A stretch of 48,769 nt of DNA from Gemmatimonadales bacterium. Lineage in GTDB: Bacteria; Gemmatimonadota; Gemmatimonadetes; Longimicrobiales; Gaopeijiaceae. The stretch's first letter is position 1. Each line of letters starts with the position of its first letter. The translations under genes were made by a program, and so were the position numbers. Under the pieces are notes generated by a model. The model did no database searches, had not been told where the DNA came from, and saw only the letters and a program-made list of their open reading frames with translations. This document shows, piece after piece, positions 32,319-40,723 of the stretch. The stretch is taken from positions 1 to 48,769 of the forward strand of contig REED01000142.1 in NCBI GenBank assembly GCA_007695225.1. Direction: 5' to 3'.

Positions 32319-34420
32319 GACACCCCCGCCGGAACGGGCACGGGATCGTCTTCCAACTCTTCGGGGTCACCCCCCGGGCCGGGCTCCTCGCGCCGACGCC
32401 CGACCTCCGGTCCTCCGGTCCCCGCTTCCAGGGGGACCCTGGGTACGCCCGCGCCCGGCCAGAGGCCGATGAGGGTCCCAAACGCCAGGATGAGTCCCCC
32501 GTACCAGATCCATGGAACCAGGGGATTCACCATGACCTGGAAGGTGGCCCGCTGGAAGTCGGGGTCATTCCCCATTCCCACCTGTTCATCCAGGGAGGCC
32601 AGGATGATGTAGAGATCCTCCAGTGCCGTGGAGCGGATCCCCACCTCGGTGACCGGCTGTCCCTGGGCGAAGTAGAAGCGACGCTCCGTGCTCATCGTTC
32701 CCAGGGGCCTTCCGTCCCGGTCCACCGAGAGGAGGGCGATCCACTGGCGCATGTGACCATCCGCCTGAGAGGAGAGTCCCTCGTACCGGAGGTTGTAGGT
32801 GTGGCCGAAGGCCGAGCGGACCGAGATGCTCTCCCCCGGATCCAGCGCCTGCCGAACCTCGGTGTCGAAGGCCGCCCCCGCAAACCCCACGAACATCACC
32901 ACCACGCCCACATGGACGATGTATCCGCCCCAGCGCCTGCGATTCCGTCGGACCAGGTGGATGAAGGCGGTGAGGTGGTTCTCCGATTCGATCCTTGCCC
33001 GGGCCCGGGTCCCCTTCCAGAACTCGGTGGCGATGACCCAGAGAACGAAGGCCGCCAGGGTGAAGGTGAGGAGGGCATAGACGTGCCGGGTCCCCAGTGC
33101 CAGGAGAATCCCTCCTGCCGCCAGCCCCACGAGGGTGGGAAGGAAGAAGTTTCGCCGCAGATTCCGGGGGCTGGCCTTCCTCCAGGCGATGACCGGGCCG
33201 ATCCCCATGAGCGCCAGGAGGGCCAGTCCGATGGGGATGTTCACCTGGTTGAAGAAGGGCGGACCCACCGCCACCTTCGAGCCGGTGATCCCCTCGGTGA
33301 TGAGGGGGAACATGGTCCCCCAGAGGACGGCGAAGGTGGCGCCAAGGAGGACCAGATTGTTCAGGAGGAAGGCCGCTTCCCGGGAGAAGAACGACTCGAA
33401 CTGCCGCTCGCTCTCCATTTCCGGTAGCCGCTTCACGATGAGGACGGTGCAGAGGATAACCAGCACCGCCATGAAGCCCAGGAATGCGTAGGCGATCTCC
33501 AGGCTCAGGGCGAAGGAGTGGACCGACTCGATGAGCCCAGACCGGGTGAGGAAGGTGGCGAAGATCGTCAGGATGAAGGTGAGGCACAGAAGGCTCATGT
33601 TCCACACCTTCAGCATCCCCCGACTCTCCTGGATCATGATGGAGTGGAGGAAGGCCGTGGCCACCAGCCAGGGGAGAAGGGAGGCATTCTCCACCGGATC
33701 CCAGAACCAGTAGCCGCCCCATCCGAGCTCCTCGTAGGCCCAGCGCATCCCGAAGATGATCCCCACCGAAAGGAAGAACCAACTCAGGAGGATCCACTTC
33801 CGGGTGAGCTGGATCCACCGAGCGTCCAGCCGTCCGCTGAGGAGCGCCGCGATCCCGAAGGCAAAGGGGACCGTAAACGCCGTGAAGCCCAGGTAGAGGG
33901 TGGGGGGGTGAATCGTCATCCAGTAATTCTGGAGCTGGGGATTCAACCCCCTCCCGTCTGCCGGCGTGAAGGCCAGCTTCTCGAAGGGCGGCGTGATGAA
34001 GAGGGTGATGAGTAGGAAGAAGGCCAAAACCGAGAGGAGCACCCCGGCGACATAGGGCATGAACTCCCGGTTCTTCCTCCGGTTGATCCAGATGGCGATG
34101 GAGGAGAAGAAGGCCAGGTTCAGGGCCCAGAAGAGGAGTGAGCCCCGCTGTCCGGCCCAGAGTCCGGCGATCTTGAACCAGGTGTCCAGCTCCCGGCTCG
34201 AATAAGCGTAGACGTACCAGTACTCGTAGCGGTTGCCCAGGAAGGCGGCGATGATCCCCAGGGACGCGATGATGGTCAGGGCGAAGACGGCGTAGACGCT
34301 CCGCTCAGCGCTGAGAACCAGGTCGCCTCGCTTCCACTTCCCCCCCAGGAATGCGAGAACGCCCCCCCAGATGGAGATCGGGAGAGCGATCCATAGCGCG
34401 AACTCGCCCAGCTCGGTCAT
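32315..34420 (-). CDS. ccmF: Cytochrome c heme lyase CcmF
   Basis: This 701-aa membrane protein joins heme to apocytochrome c. It has about 15 helices. Key parts are GLWAGQRGSLLFWAL, IHPPTLYLGFTAFTVPFAFG (heme His), the WWD loop LGWGGYWFWDPVENASLLPW, FLTRSGLIESVHSFA and a C-terminal periplasmic domain with TEVGIRSTALEDLYIIL. The last 45 residues are a charged, proline-rich cytoplasmic tail, longer than usual. It starts at the ATG overlapping the ccmE stop (ATGA). Confidence 0.95.
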   Translation of the reverse strand: MTELGEFALWIALPISIWGGVLAFLGGKWKRGDLVLSAERSVYAVFALTIIASLGIIAAFLGNRYEYWYVYAYSSRELDTWFKIAGLWAGQRGSLLFWALNLAFFSSIAIWINRRKNREFMPYVAGVLLSVLAFFLLITLFITPPFEKLAFTPADGRGLNPQLQNYWMTIHPPTLYLGFTAFTVPFAFGIAALLSGRLDARWIQLTRKWILLSWFFLSVGIIFGMRWAYEELGWGGYWFWDPVENASLLPWLVATAFLHSIMIQESRGMLKVWNMSLLCLTFILTIFATFLTRSGLIESVHSFALSLEIAYAFLGFMAVLVILCTVLIVKRLPEMESERQFESFFSREAAFLLNNLVLLGATFAVLWGTMFPLITEGITGSKVAVGPPFFNQVNIPIGLALLALMGIGPVIAWRKASPRNLRRNFFLPTLVGLAAGGILLALGTRHVYALLTFTLAAFVLWVIATEFWKGTRARARIESENHLTAFIHLVRRNRRRWGGYIVHVGVVVMFVGFAGAAFDTEVRQALDPGESISVRSAFGHTYNLRYEGLSSQADGHMRQWIALLSVDRDGRPLGTMSTERRFYFAQGQPVTEVGIRSTALEDLYIILASLDEQVGMGNDPDFQRATFQVMVNPLVPWIWYGGLILAFGTLIGLWPGAGVPRVPLEAGTGGPEVGRRREEPGPGGDPEELEDDPVPVPAGVS

Positions 34421-34968
34421 GGCTCCGCCCCCTGCTCTCCTTCCGGAGCATAGGCAGCAGTAGCAGCAGCTTCACTTTCGCCGTCGGTGACCGGGTCCCC
34501 GTAGGCACCGTAGGGATCCGCACCAGTGTCATAGGTGCCTGCGGTGGCGTAGTCGGCCTCTTCCGGCATGGCCTCGTACCGGCTGCCGCACTTGGTCAGG
34601 ACCTCGGAGGCTTCGAAGATACCATCTCCCCGGTAGCGCCCGTCCATGACCACCTCGGCCTCCTCGTTGAAGGTATCCGGGAGGGGATGGCGGAAGTGCA
34701 CCGTGATCTGAACGTCCGGATGGTCGGGGTCCATCACCATGAAGGTATGGAGAAGCTCCTCGGAGGACGCGGAAACCGTACCCGGCACCACGTTTCCACT
34801 CACCTTGACCCCACGTTCCTGGAATAACTCATCGGTCTCCGCCCTCGCCAGGAGTTCGGAGGGGGTGAGATAGTACACCATGGTGTCGGAAATTCCGGTC
34901 CAGATGAGCCAGGTGACCACGGCGGTCACGCCCACCAATCCAGCAAAGAAGCGTCGATCCCTACGCAT
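34417..34968 (-). CDS. ccmE: Heme chaperone CcmE, CxxxY variant
   Basis: This 183-aa protein has an N-terminal anchor (FFAGLVGVTAVVTWLIWTG) and the CcmE OB fold: YYLTPSELLARAE, VKVSGNVVPGTV, ITVHFRHPLPDTF, EVVMDGRYRGDGIFEASEVL. The heme-binding motif is TKCGSRYEAM, so the usual covalent His is replaced by Cys127, with Tyr131 kept. Such CxxxY CcmE proteins are known from archaea and some bacteria in System I variants. After it comes a 50-residue acidic tail rich in Ala, Gly, Tyr and Asp. The ATG at 34968 has GAGG six bases upstream; the longer frame to 35076 starts upstream of the promoter. First gene of the ccm operon. Confidence 0.93.
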   Translation of the reverse strand: MRRDRRFFAGLVGVTAVVTWLIWTGISDTMVYYLTPSELLARAETDELFQERGVKVSGNVVPGTVSASSEELLHTFMVMDPDHPDVQITVHFRHPLPDTFNEEAEVVMDGRYRGDGIFEASEVLTKCGSRYEAMPEEADYATAGTYDTGADPYGAYGDPVTDGESEAAATAAYAPEGEQGAEP

Positions 34969-35032
34969 GAGGAACCTCGAAGGACAGAGTCGGCCCGCAG
35001 CGCCCTCCACCTGATGGGGCGGCGTGTTTCGA

Positions 35033-35061
35033 ATGATACCCCAAAGCGTCGGAAGGTTCAA
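35033..35061 (-). promoter_or_regulatory. Promoter of the ccm operon
   Basis: On the minus strand TTGAAC (35061-35056), a 17-bp spacer and TATCAT (35038-35033). This is close to sigma70 consensus with ideal spacing. The predicted leader is about 58 bases to the ccmE ATG. Confidence 0.6.
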
Positions 35062-35218
35062 ACTGCTTCCATGCAACGCTTCTCGCCCCTCAGGTGGGGC
35101 CTAGATGGGGTCTACTCAAAAGGACACCCAGCCCTCCTCAGGCGTTGGCCTCATGCCCGCGGGGGGGAAACCGAGGCCCCATGGGACCATGGGAACCAGA
35201 CGGGGGGAGGCGAGGCTC

Positions 35219-35239
35219 AGCCCCGCGGCAGGCGGGGCT
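35219..35239 (-). terminator. Hairpin at the glpK stop codon
   Basis: AGCCCCGC and GCGGGGCT form a perfect 8-bp stem with a five-base loop, touching the glpK stop (35241-35239). It has no T-run. The remaining ~200 bp to the ccm promoter hold no gene I can support. Confidence 0.4.
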
Positions 35240-36747
35240 CAGGCGGATCCGTCGCCCCGGAAGGCCCGGGCCGCATCGAGGGCCCGCCGCCAACCGGCCA
35301 GGAGGGGCTCCCGGTCCGCTTCTCCCATCCCAGGCTGGAAGATTCGGGGCTCCCCACCCGCCGCCAGGAATTCGGCGGGAGTCTCCCAGACCCCGGTCTG
35401 GAGCCCGGCGAGGCCCGCCGCGCCGAGGGCGGTGGTCTCCACCAGGGCGGGACGCCGGACCGGGAGTCCCAGGATGCCCGACTGGAACTGCATGAGCCAG
35501 TCGTTCGCGGCAGCCCCGCCATCGACTCGCAACTCCGAAGTGACCACCCCGGAGTCTGCTTCCATGGCCCGAAGGGCATCGGAGGTCCCGTAGGCCATGG
35601 CCTCCAGCGCCGCCCGGACCAGGTGGGCCCGGGTACTTCCCCGGCTCAGACCCACAAGCGTCCCCCGGGCTTCCGGATCCCAATGGGGCGCGCCGAGCCC
35701 CACGAAGGCGGGAACGAAATAGACCCCGTCATTTCCGTCCAGCGACCGGGCCATCTCCTCTGAGAGGTCGGCCCGGCTCAGGAGTCCCAGGCCGTCCCGG
35801 AGCCACTGGATGGCGGCACCGGCGATGAAGATGGAACCCTCCAGGGCGAAGGCTCGCTCCCCCCGGGGTCCGCAGGCCACCGTGGTGAGAAGGCCATGCT
35901 CTGAAGGAACGGGATCGGAGCCGGTGTGCAGGAGGAGAAAGGCTCCGGTTCCATAGGTGTTTTTTGCGAGCCCCGCCTCCCAACACCCCTGTCCATACAG
36001 GGCAGCCTGCTGATCCCCCGCCACTCCCGCCACCGGCACCTCCACCCCCAGGGCCTCCCCCCCACAGACCCCGAAATCCCCGGAGGAAGGGCGAATCTCG
36101 GGGAGGAGGCCCTCCGGGAGCTCCATGAGGCCCAGGAGGTCGGAGTGCCACCCGCCCTCGTGGAGGTCATAGAGGAGGGTTCGGGAGGCGTTGGTGGGGT
36201 CGGTGGCGTGGACCTCTCCCCCGGTGAGGCGGTGGATCAGCCAACTGTCGATGGTGCCACAGGCCAGCTCCCCCGCCTCGGCCCTGCGGCGGAGTTCCGG
36301 GTTCTCACGGAAGATCCAGGTGAGCTTGGTCCCGGAGAAGTAGGAATCCAGGACGAGCCCGGTGCGTCTCCGGACCTTTTCCTCGTGTCCCGCCTCCTTA
36401 AGTTCCCGACAGATTCCCGCCGTCCGGCGGTCCTGCCAGACGATGGCCCGGTGGACCGGCTCTCCGGTTTCCCGGTCCCAGAGGACCACCGTTTCCCGCT
36501 GATTCGTGATCCCCAGGCCCTCCACCCGGAAGGGCTCCCGGTTCCGGGCCTCTTCCAGCGCCTCCCTCCCCACCCGACGGGTGGTCTCCCAGATCTCGTT
36601 GGCGTCGTGCTCCACCCAGCCGGACCGGGGGAAGTACTGGCGGAATTCGGAGTAGCCCCGCCCCAGGATGCGTCCGTCCGAGGCAATGACCAGAGCGGTG
36701 GATCCGGTGGTGCCCTGGTCCAGGGCGAGAATCGCGGTGGTGGACAT
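35239..36747 (-). CDS. glpK: Glycerol kinase
   Basis: This 502-aa FGGY kinase makes glycerol 3-phosphate from glycerol and ATP. Marks are ILALDQGTTGSTALV, GWVEHDANEIWETT, GITNQRETVVLWDRETG with IVWQDRRT, and the FSGTKLTWIF segment. GQGCWEAGLAKNTYGTGAFLL, FVPAFVGLGAPHWDPEARG and RVDGGAAANDWLMQFQ follow. The ATG at 36747 (MSTTAILALD) has GGTGA six bases upstream; the longer frame to 36996 is not conserved. No glpF or glpD is adjacent. FBP regulation as in E. coli cannot be judged here. Confidence 0.97.
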   Translation of the reverse strand: MSTTAILALDQGTTGSTALVIASDGRILGRGYSEFRQYFPRSGWVEHDANEIWETTRRVGREALEEARNREPFRVEGLGITNQRETVVLWDRETGEPVHRAIVWQDRRTAGICRELKEAGHEEKVRRRTGLVLDSYFSGTKLTWIFRENPELRRRAEAGELACGTIDSWLIHRLTGGEVHATDPTNASRTLLYDLHEGGWHSDLLGLMELPEGLLPEIRPSSGDFGVCGGEALGVEVPVAGVAGDQQAALYGQGCWEAGLAKNTYGTGAFLLLHTGSDPVPSEHGLLTTVACGPRGERAFALEGSIFIAGAAIQWLRDGLGLLSRADLSEEMARSLDGNDGVYFVPAFVGLGAPHWDPEARGTLVGLSRGSTRAHLVRAALEAMAYGTSDALRAMEADSGVVTSELRVDGGAAANDWLMQFQSGILGLPVRRPALVETTALGAAGLAGLQTGVWETPAEFLAAGGEPRIFQPGMGEADREPLLAGWRRALDAARAFRGDGSA

Positions 36748-37143
36748 GGCCGTCACCCGGTTCGAGGAACGTGGCGAGGGAGAGGATGGCGACAAGCCGG
36801 GGGCGGCGCCAGATCCGACAGGGTCCCCAAAGGCAGGCCAGAGGGCCGGGCTCACCCAACGAGCGGGCTCGGTGCCGCCGAGATGACATGTAGAATCTTC
36901 CCGGGGGACGGTCATCCTTTCACATCCCCCCGCCCGCCCCCCCCCAGCCGGCCCGGATCCCGGCAGCCTCCGAAAACTCCTGAGAACTGAGGGCAACCCT
37001 GGTGTTCAGGGCCTCTGCCGAGTCGAGGTTCAGGGCTCCCTCCCATTCCGGCGCAGACCTTGTACTGGATGAGGGGCACGCCCCCCGCGGAACCATCCCG
37101 GCAGGAGTGGGCGCTCACGTTTCTGATAGGGAGAAGCTCTGAA
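36748..37143. other. Divergent glpK / PRC-barrel intergenic region
   Basis: 396 bp without a supported gene. An imperfect hairpin lies at 36979-37010: CCTGA and TCAGG outer arms with further inner pairing around GGGCAACC. A weak ATGACC-N17-TACATG pair on the minus strand could serve glpK. Nothing else is clear. Confidence 0.4.
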
Positions 37144-37542
37144 ATGACCACCATTCAACCACGCCCGGCGGGACAACCACGCCCGGTCGGATCTCGTCGA
37201 CTGGTTTCTGCAGGAACCATCACCGGAAACCCTGTGCGAAATCTCTCCGGAGAGGACCTGGGGAAGATCGAGGAGATCATGCTGGACAGTGCCTCCGGGA
37301 GGATCGCCTACGCAGTGCTCTCCTTCGGGGGATTCCTGGGCATGGGCGACAAGCTGTTCGCCGTCCCCTGGGCGGCCCTCTCCCTGAACGATGACCGGGA
37401 CGGGTTCATCCTGAACGTGGACCAGGGGGTCATGGAAGAGGCTCCGGGATTCGACAAGGACGAGTGGCCCGACTTCGCTGACCCCACCTGGGGGCGGAGC
37501 ATCCACGCCCACTACAACGCCACGCCCTACTGGGATCGGTAG
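37144..37542 (+). CDS. PRC-barrel domain protein
   Basis: This 132-aa soluble protein has one PRC-barrel: GNPVRNLSGEDLGKIEEIMLD, then GRIAYAVLSFGGFLGMGDKL, FAVPWAALSLNDDRDGFILN and VMEEAPGFDKDEWPDF, ending in a short HAHYNATPYWDR tail. Related small PRC proteins are stress-induced or membrane/surface-linked, and the tail resembles those of general-stress PRC proteins. The ATG at 37144 has GGGAG ten bases upstream. Single gene with its own leader. Confidence 0.9.
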   Translation: MTTIQPRPAGQPRPVGSRRLVSAGTITGNPVRNLSGEDLGKIEEIMLDSASGRIAYAVLSFGGFLGMGDKLFAVPWAALSLNDDRDGFILNVDQGVMEEAPGFDKDEWPDFADPTWGRSIHAHYNATPYWDR

Positions 37543-37644
37543 GGGAGGCTCGGCGTCCCTGAGGTGACCCTGCGGGGCCGGTCGTGATCACGGTCGACCT
37601 CGCCCACCTCATGGGGAGAGCCGTCTGGGGGAGCTGGGGAGCCG

Positions 37645-38304
37645 TCAGTGATCGGGAAACCGGTAGGGCCGCCCCCCCATCTCCAGAAGTCGGACCAGCA
37701 GCGGAACGGGGAGCCCCACCACGTTGGAGTAGTCTCCCTGGATCCCCTCCACCAGGATGGAACCCAGCCCCTGGATCCCGTAGGCACCGGCCTTGTCCAG
37801 GGGCTCTCCCGTGGCCGCATAGCCCTCCGCCGTGGCTCGATCGAAGCTCCGGAAGCGGACCCGGGTGATTTCCACCCCGCTCAGCATCCCGCTAAGCATG
37901 CGGTGGGAGTCGGAGCCAGGAGAGCCGCCGGATCCCGAGGGCGAGGCGCCCGGCCACCGCTCAGGAGGAAGGACCAGGGCCAACCCTGAGGCCACCTGGT
38001 GCCCCCGCCCCTGGAGACGCAGGAGCATCGTCACCGCCTCTGCCTCGTCCACCGGCTTTCCCATGACCTCTCCATCCAACACCACCACGGTGTCCCCCGC
38101 CAGGATCCATCCCCCCGGATGACGCGCGGCCACCGCCTCCGCCTTCGCCCGTGCCAGGCGCTCCACGTGGGCTACGGGATCCTCCTCCGGGAGGGGCGTC
38201 TCGTCCACGTCGGCAGGAGACACCCGATGCGGGATCCCCAGCATGGACAGGATCTCGGAACGACGAGGGGAAGCAGAGGCCAGAAGGATGGGATCGAGGG
38301 TCAC
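37645..38304 (-). CDS. maf: Maf-family nucleotide pyrophosphatase
   Basis: This 219-aa enzyme hydrolyses dTTP/UTP or modified nucleotides to monophosphates. Marks are [13 protein letters not shown] (residues 7-19), [42 protein letters not shown], the KAGAYGIQG loop and [14 protein letters not shown]. Between the second and third thirds there is a Gly/Ser/Pro-rich insert of about 25 residues that standard Maf lacks. It starts at a GTG sharing GTGA with the dtd stop. Confidence 0.94.
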   Translation of the reverse strand: MTLDPILLASASPRRSEILSMLGIPHRVSPADVDETPLPEEDPVAHVERLARAKAEAVAARHPGGWILAGDTVVVLDGEVMGKPVDEAEAVTMLLRLQGRGHQVASGLALVLPPERWPGASPSGSGGSPGSDSHRMLSGMLSGVEITRVRFRSFDRATAEGYAATGEPLDKAGAYGIQGLGSILVEGIQGDYSNVVGLPVPLLVRLLEMGGRPYRFPDH

Positions 38305-38786
38305 CCTCCCGCCCCCCCGCCCCCGTCCCCGGCGGCATCGGACGGGCCCCGTTCCAGCACCAGGGTCACCGGTCCCTCGTTCACCAGTTCCACCTCCATC
38401 ATGGCCCCGAATTCTCCCGTCTCCACCGGCCCGGGGGTCCTCTCCCTGAGAAGGTTCACAAAGCGTTCGTAGAGAGGGATGGCCAAGTCGGGATGGGCGG
38501 CGTGGACGAAGGAGGGCCTGCGTCCTTTCCGAGTATCGCCGTATAGGGTGAACTGGCTCACCACCAGGAGCCCGCCGTCCACGTCCAGCAGCGACAGGTT
38601 CATCTTCCCTTCGGGATCGTTGAACACCCGGAGGCCCAGGAGTTTCTCCGCCATCCAGACCAGGTCCGCTTCCGAGTCCCCCGAGGTGAATCCCACCAGG
38701 AGGAGCAACCCCGGGCCGATCTGCCCGGCCACCTGACCCTCCACCGTCACCGAAGCCCGGGAGACCCGCTGGAGGACTACCCGCAT
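38301..38786 (-). CDS. dtd: D-aminoacyl-tRNA deacylase
   Basis: This 161-aa enzyme removes D-amino acids (and glycine from tRNA-Ala) from tRNA. It has [17 protein letters not shown] at the start, the catalytic [17 protein letters not shown] and the cross-subunit Gly-cisPro motif in [11 protein letters not shown] Gly-rich tail of about 12 residues is extra. It lies 28 bp after glmS on the same strand and is coupled to maf. Confidence 0.96.
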   Translation of the reverse strand: MRVVLQRVSRASVTVEGQVAGQIGPGLLLLVGFTSGDSEADLVWMAEKLLGLRVFNDPEGKMNLSLLDVDGGLLVVSQFTLYGDTRKGRRPSFVHAAHPDLAIPLYERFVNLLRERTPGPVETGEFGAMMEVELVNEGPVTLVLERGPSDAAGDGGGGAGG

Positions 38787-38814
38787 TCAGCCCGCCCGCA
38801 TCCGGTCCGCCCCC

Positions 38815-40653
38815 TCATTCCACCGTCACCGACTTCGCCAGGTTCCTGGGCTGGTCCACGTCACATCCCCGGAGGACGGCGATGTGGTAGGCCAGGAGCT
38901 GGAGGGGGATCACGGTGAGGATGGGAAGAAGGGCCGGATGGGTCTGGGGGATGCGGATGAAGTGATCTACCTTCCCAACGAGCTCCGAGGCCCCGTCGTT
39001 CACCACGGCGATGACGTGGCCGTCCCGGGCCTTCACCTCCTCGATGTTGGACACCACCTTGTGGTAGACCGGGTCCTGGGGCGCCAGGAAGACCACGGGC
39101 ATCCGTTCGTCGATGAGGGCGATGGGGCCGTGCTTCATCTCTGCGGCCGGGTATCCCTCGGCGTGGATGTAGCTCACCTCCTTGAGCTTGAGTGCCCCCT
39201 CCAGCGCCACCGGGAACTGATACCCCCGTCCCAGATAGAGGAAGTTCGGAGAATCCACGTACCGCTCCGCCAGGATACGGATGGCCTCGTTCTGCTCCAG
39301 GATCTCCGCCACCTGCCCCGGAAGGTCCCGGAGGGCCTTCACCAGCTTCCGTCCATCCAGGATGGAGAGGTTCCGGCGGCGGGCCATGTAGAGGGTGAAG
39401 AGTGCGAGGGCTGCGACCTGGCTCGTGAAGGCCTTGGTGGAGGCTACCCCGATCTCGGGCCCGGCGTGGAGGTACACCCCGAAATCCGTCTCCCGGGCGA
39501 TGGTGGATCCCACCACGTTCACGATCCCCATGACTCGGGCGCCGCGGCGCTTCGCCTCCCTGAGGGCCGCCAGGGTGTCGGCCGTCTCCCCCGACTGGGA
39601 GATGGCGATGACCAGGGTCTTGTCGTCCACCACCGGGTTCTTGTACCGAAACTCGGAAGCGTACTCCACCTTTGTGGGGATCCGGACCAGCTCCTCCAGC
39701 ATGTACTCCCCGATGAGGGCGGAATGCCAGGAGGTGCCGCAGGCAGTGATGACGATCCGCTCCACCCCCAGGAGCTCCCGGTCATCGATGGTGATCCCGC
39801 CCAGCCGAGCCGAACCCTCCTCCTCCAGGAGACGGCCCCGGGTCACATCCTCCAGCGTACGGGGCTGCTCGAAGATCTCCTTCAGCATGAAGTGATCAAA
39901 TCCGCCCTTTTCGATGGCGGCCAGATCCCAGGTGACCTGGTGGACCCGGCGTTCCACCGGCCCATCCCGGAGATGGGAGGTGCGGTAGCCGTCGGCGGTG
40001 AGAACGGCCACATCCCCGTCGTCCAGGTAGACCACCTCCCGCGTATGGGCAACCACGGCGGAGGCGTCGGATCCCACCAGCATCTCGCCATTCCGCCCCA
40101 CACCCAGGAGGAGCGGGGAGCCGTTGCGCGCCACTACGATCTTACCGGGGTCGCGGGAGCTCACCACCGCGATCCCGTAGGCCCCGATCACCTGGTCCAG
40201 GGCGGCGGTGAGGGCCCCCTCCAATGTGCCCCCCTCGGGCCACAACCGATCCACCAGGTGGACCAGGACCTCGGTGTCGGTGTCGCTTCGGAATTCCACC
40301 CCCTCGGCCTCCAGCTTCAGGCGGAGGGTTCCGGCGTTCTCGATGATCCCGTTGTGCACCAGGGCAATGGAGCCGTCGGCGCTGGAGTGGGGGTGGGCGT
40401 TGTCCAGGGTGGGTGGGCCATGGGTGGCCCAGCGGGTGTGACCGATTCCACAGTGGCCCCGGGGATTCTCCAGCGTCAGGGCCCGCTCCAGTTCATCCAG
40501 CTTGCCTGGACGCCGCACGGTGCGCAGGACTCCGTCCTCGCCCAGGATCGTCACCCCGGCCGAGTCGTACCCCCGGTATTCCAGTCGGCGCAGCCCATCC
40601 ACCAGGATCGGCGGCGCCTCTTTTCCCCCGACATACCCCACGATTCCACACAT
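38815..40653 (-). CDS. glmS: Glucosamine-fructose-6-phosphate aminotransferase (isomerising)
   Basis: This 612-aa enzyme makes glucosamine 6-phosphate from fructose 6-phosphate and glutamine. It has the nucleophile Cys2 (MCGIVGYVG), YRGYDSAGV, IGHTRWATHG and HNGIIEN of the glutaminase half. The isomerase half has two SIS domains: TACGTSWHSALIGEYMLE, ISQSGETADTLAALREA, GPEIGVASTKAFTSQ, and the end PRNLAKSVTVE. It lies 70 bp downstream of glmM, so the operon holds two of the steps to UDP-GlcNAc. I see no glmS ribozyme in that short gap. Confidence 0.98.
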   Translation of the reverse strand: MCGIVGYVGGKEAPPILVDGLRRLEYRGYDSAGVTILGEDGVLRTVRRPGKLDELERALTLENPRGHCGIGHTRWATHGPPTLDNAHPHSSADGSIALVHNGIIENAGTLRLKLEAEGVEFRSDTDTEVLVHLVDRLWPEGGTLEGALTAALDQVIGAYGIAVVSSRDPGKIVVARNGSPLLLGVGRNGEMLVGSDASAVVAHTREVVYLDDGDVAVLTADGYRTSHLRDGPVERRVHQVTWDLAAIEKGGFDHFMLKEIFEQPRTLEDVTRGRLLEEEGSARLGGITIDDRELLGVERIVITACGTSWHSALIGEYMLEELVRIPTKVEYASEFRYKNPVVDDKTLVIAISQSGETADTLAALREAKRRGARVMGIVNVVGSTIARETDFGVYLHAGPEIGVASTKAFTSQVAALALFTLYMARRRNLSILDGRKLVKALRDLPGQVAEILEQNEAIRILAERYVDSPNFLYLGRGYQFPVALEGALKLKEVSYIHAEGYPAAEMKHGPIALIDERMPVVFLAPQDPVYHKVVSNIEEVKARDGHVIAVVNDGASELVGKVDHFIRIPQTHPALLPILTVIPLQLLAYHIAVLRGCDVDQPRNLAKSVTVE

Positions 40654-40723
40654 TTCGTCTCGCCCTCCCTTTTCCCCCGCCGACGCGTCGTCCGACGAGC
40701 CGCAATGATCCGGCTTCTTCCCG

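Noticed and set aside
37583..37592. 10-bp palindrome CGTGATCACG between the PRC-barrel gene and maf
   Set aside because: It is short, has no loop for a terminator, and lies between convergent genes where an operator is not expected.
40654..40723. Possible glmS ribozyme before glmS
   Set aside because: The gap is only 70 bases and shows none of the ribozyme core. glmS is coupled by position to glmM.
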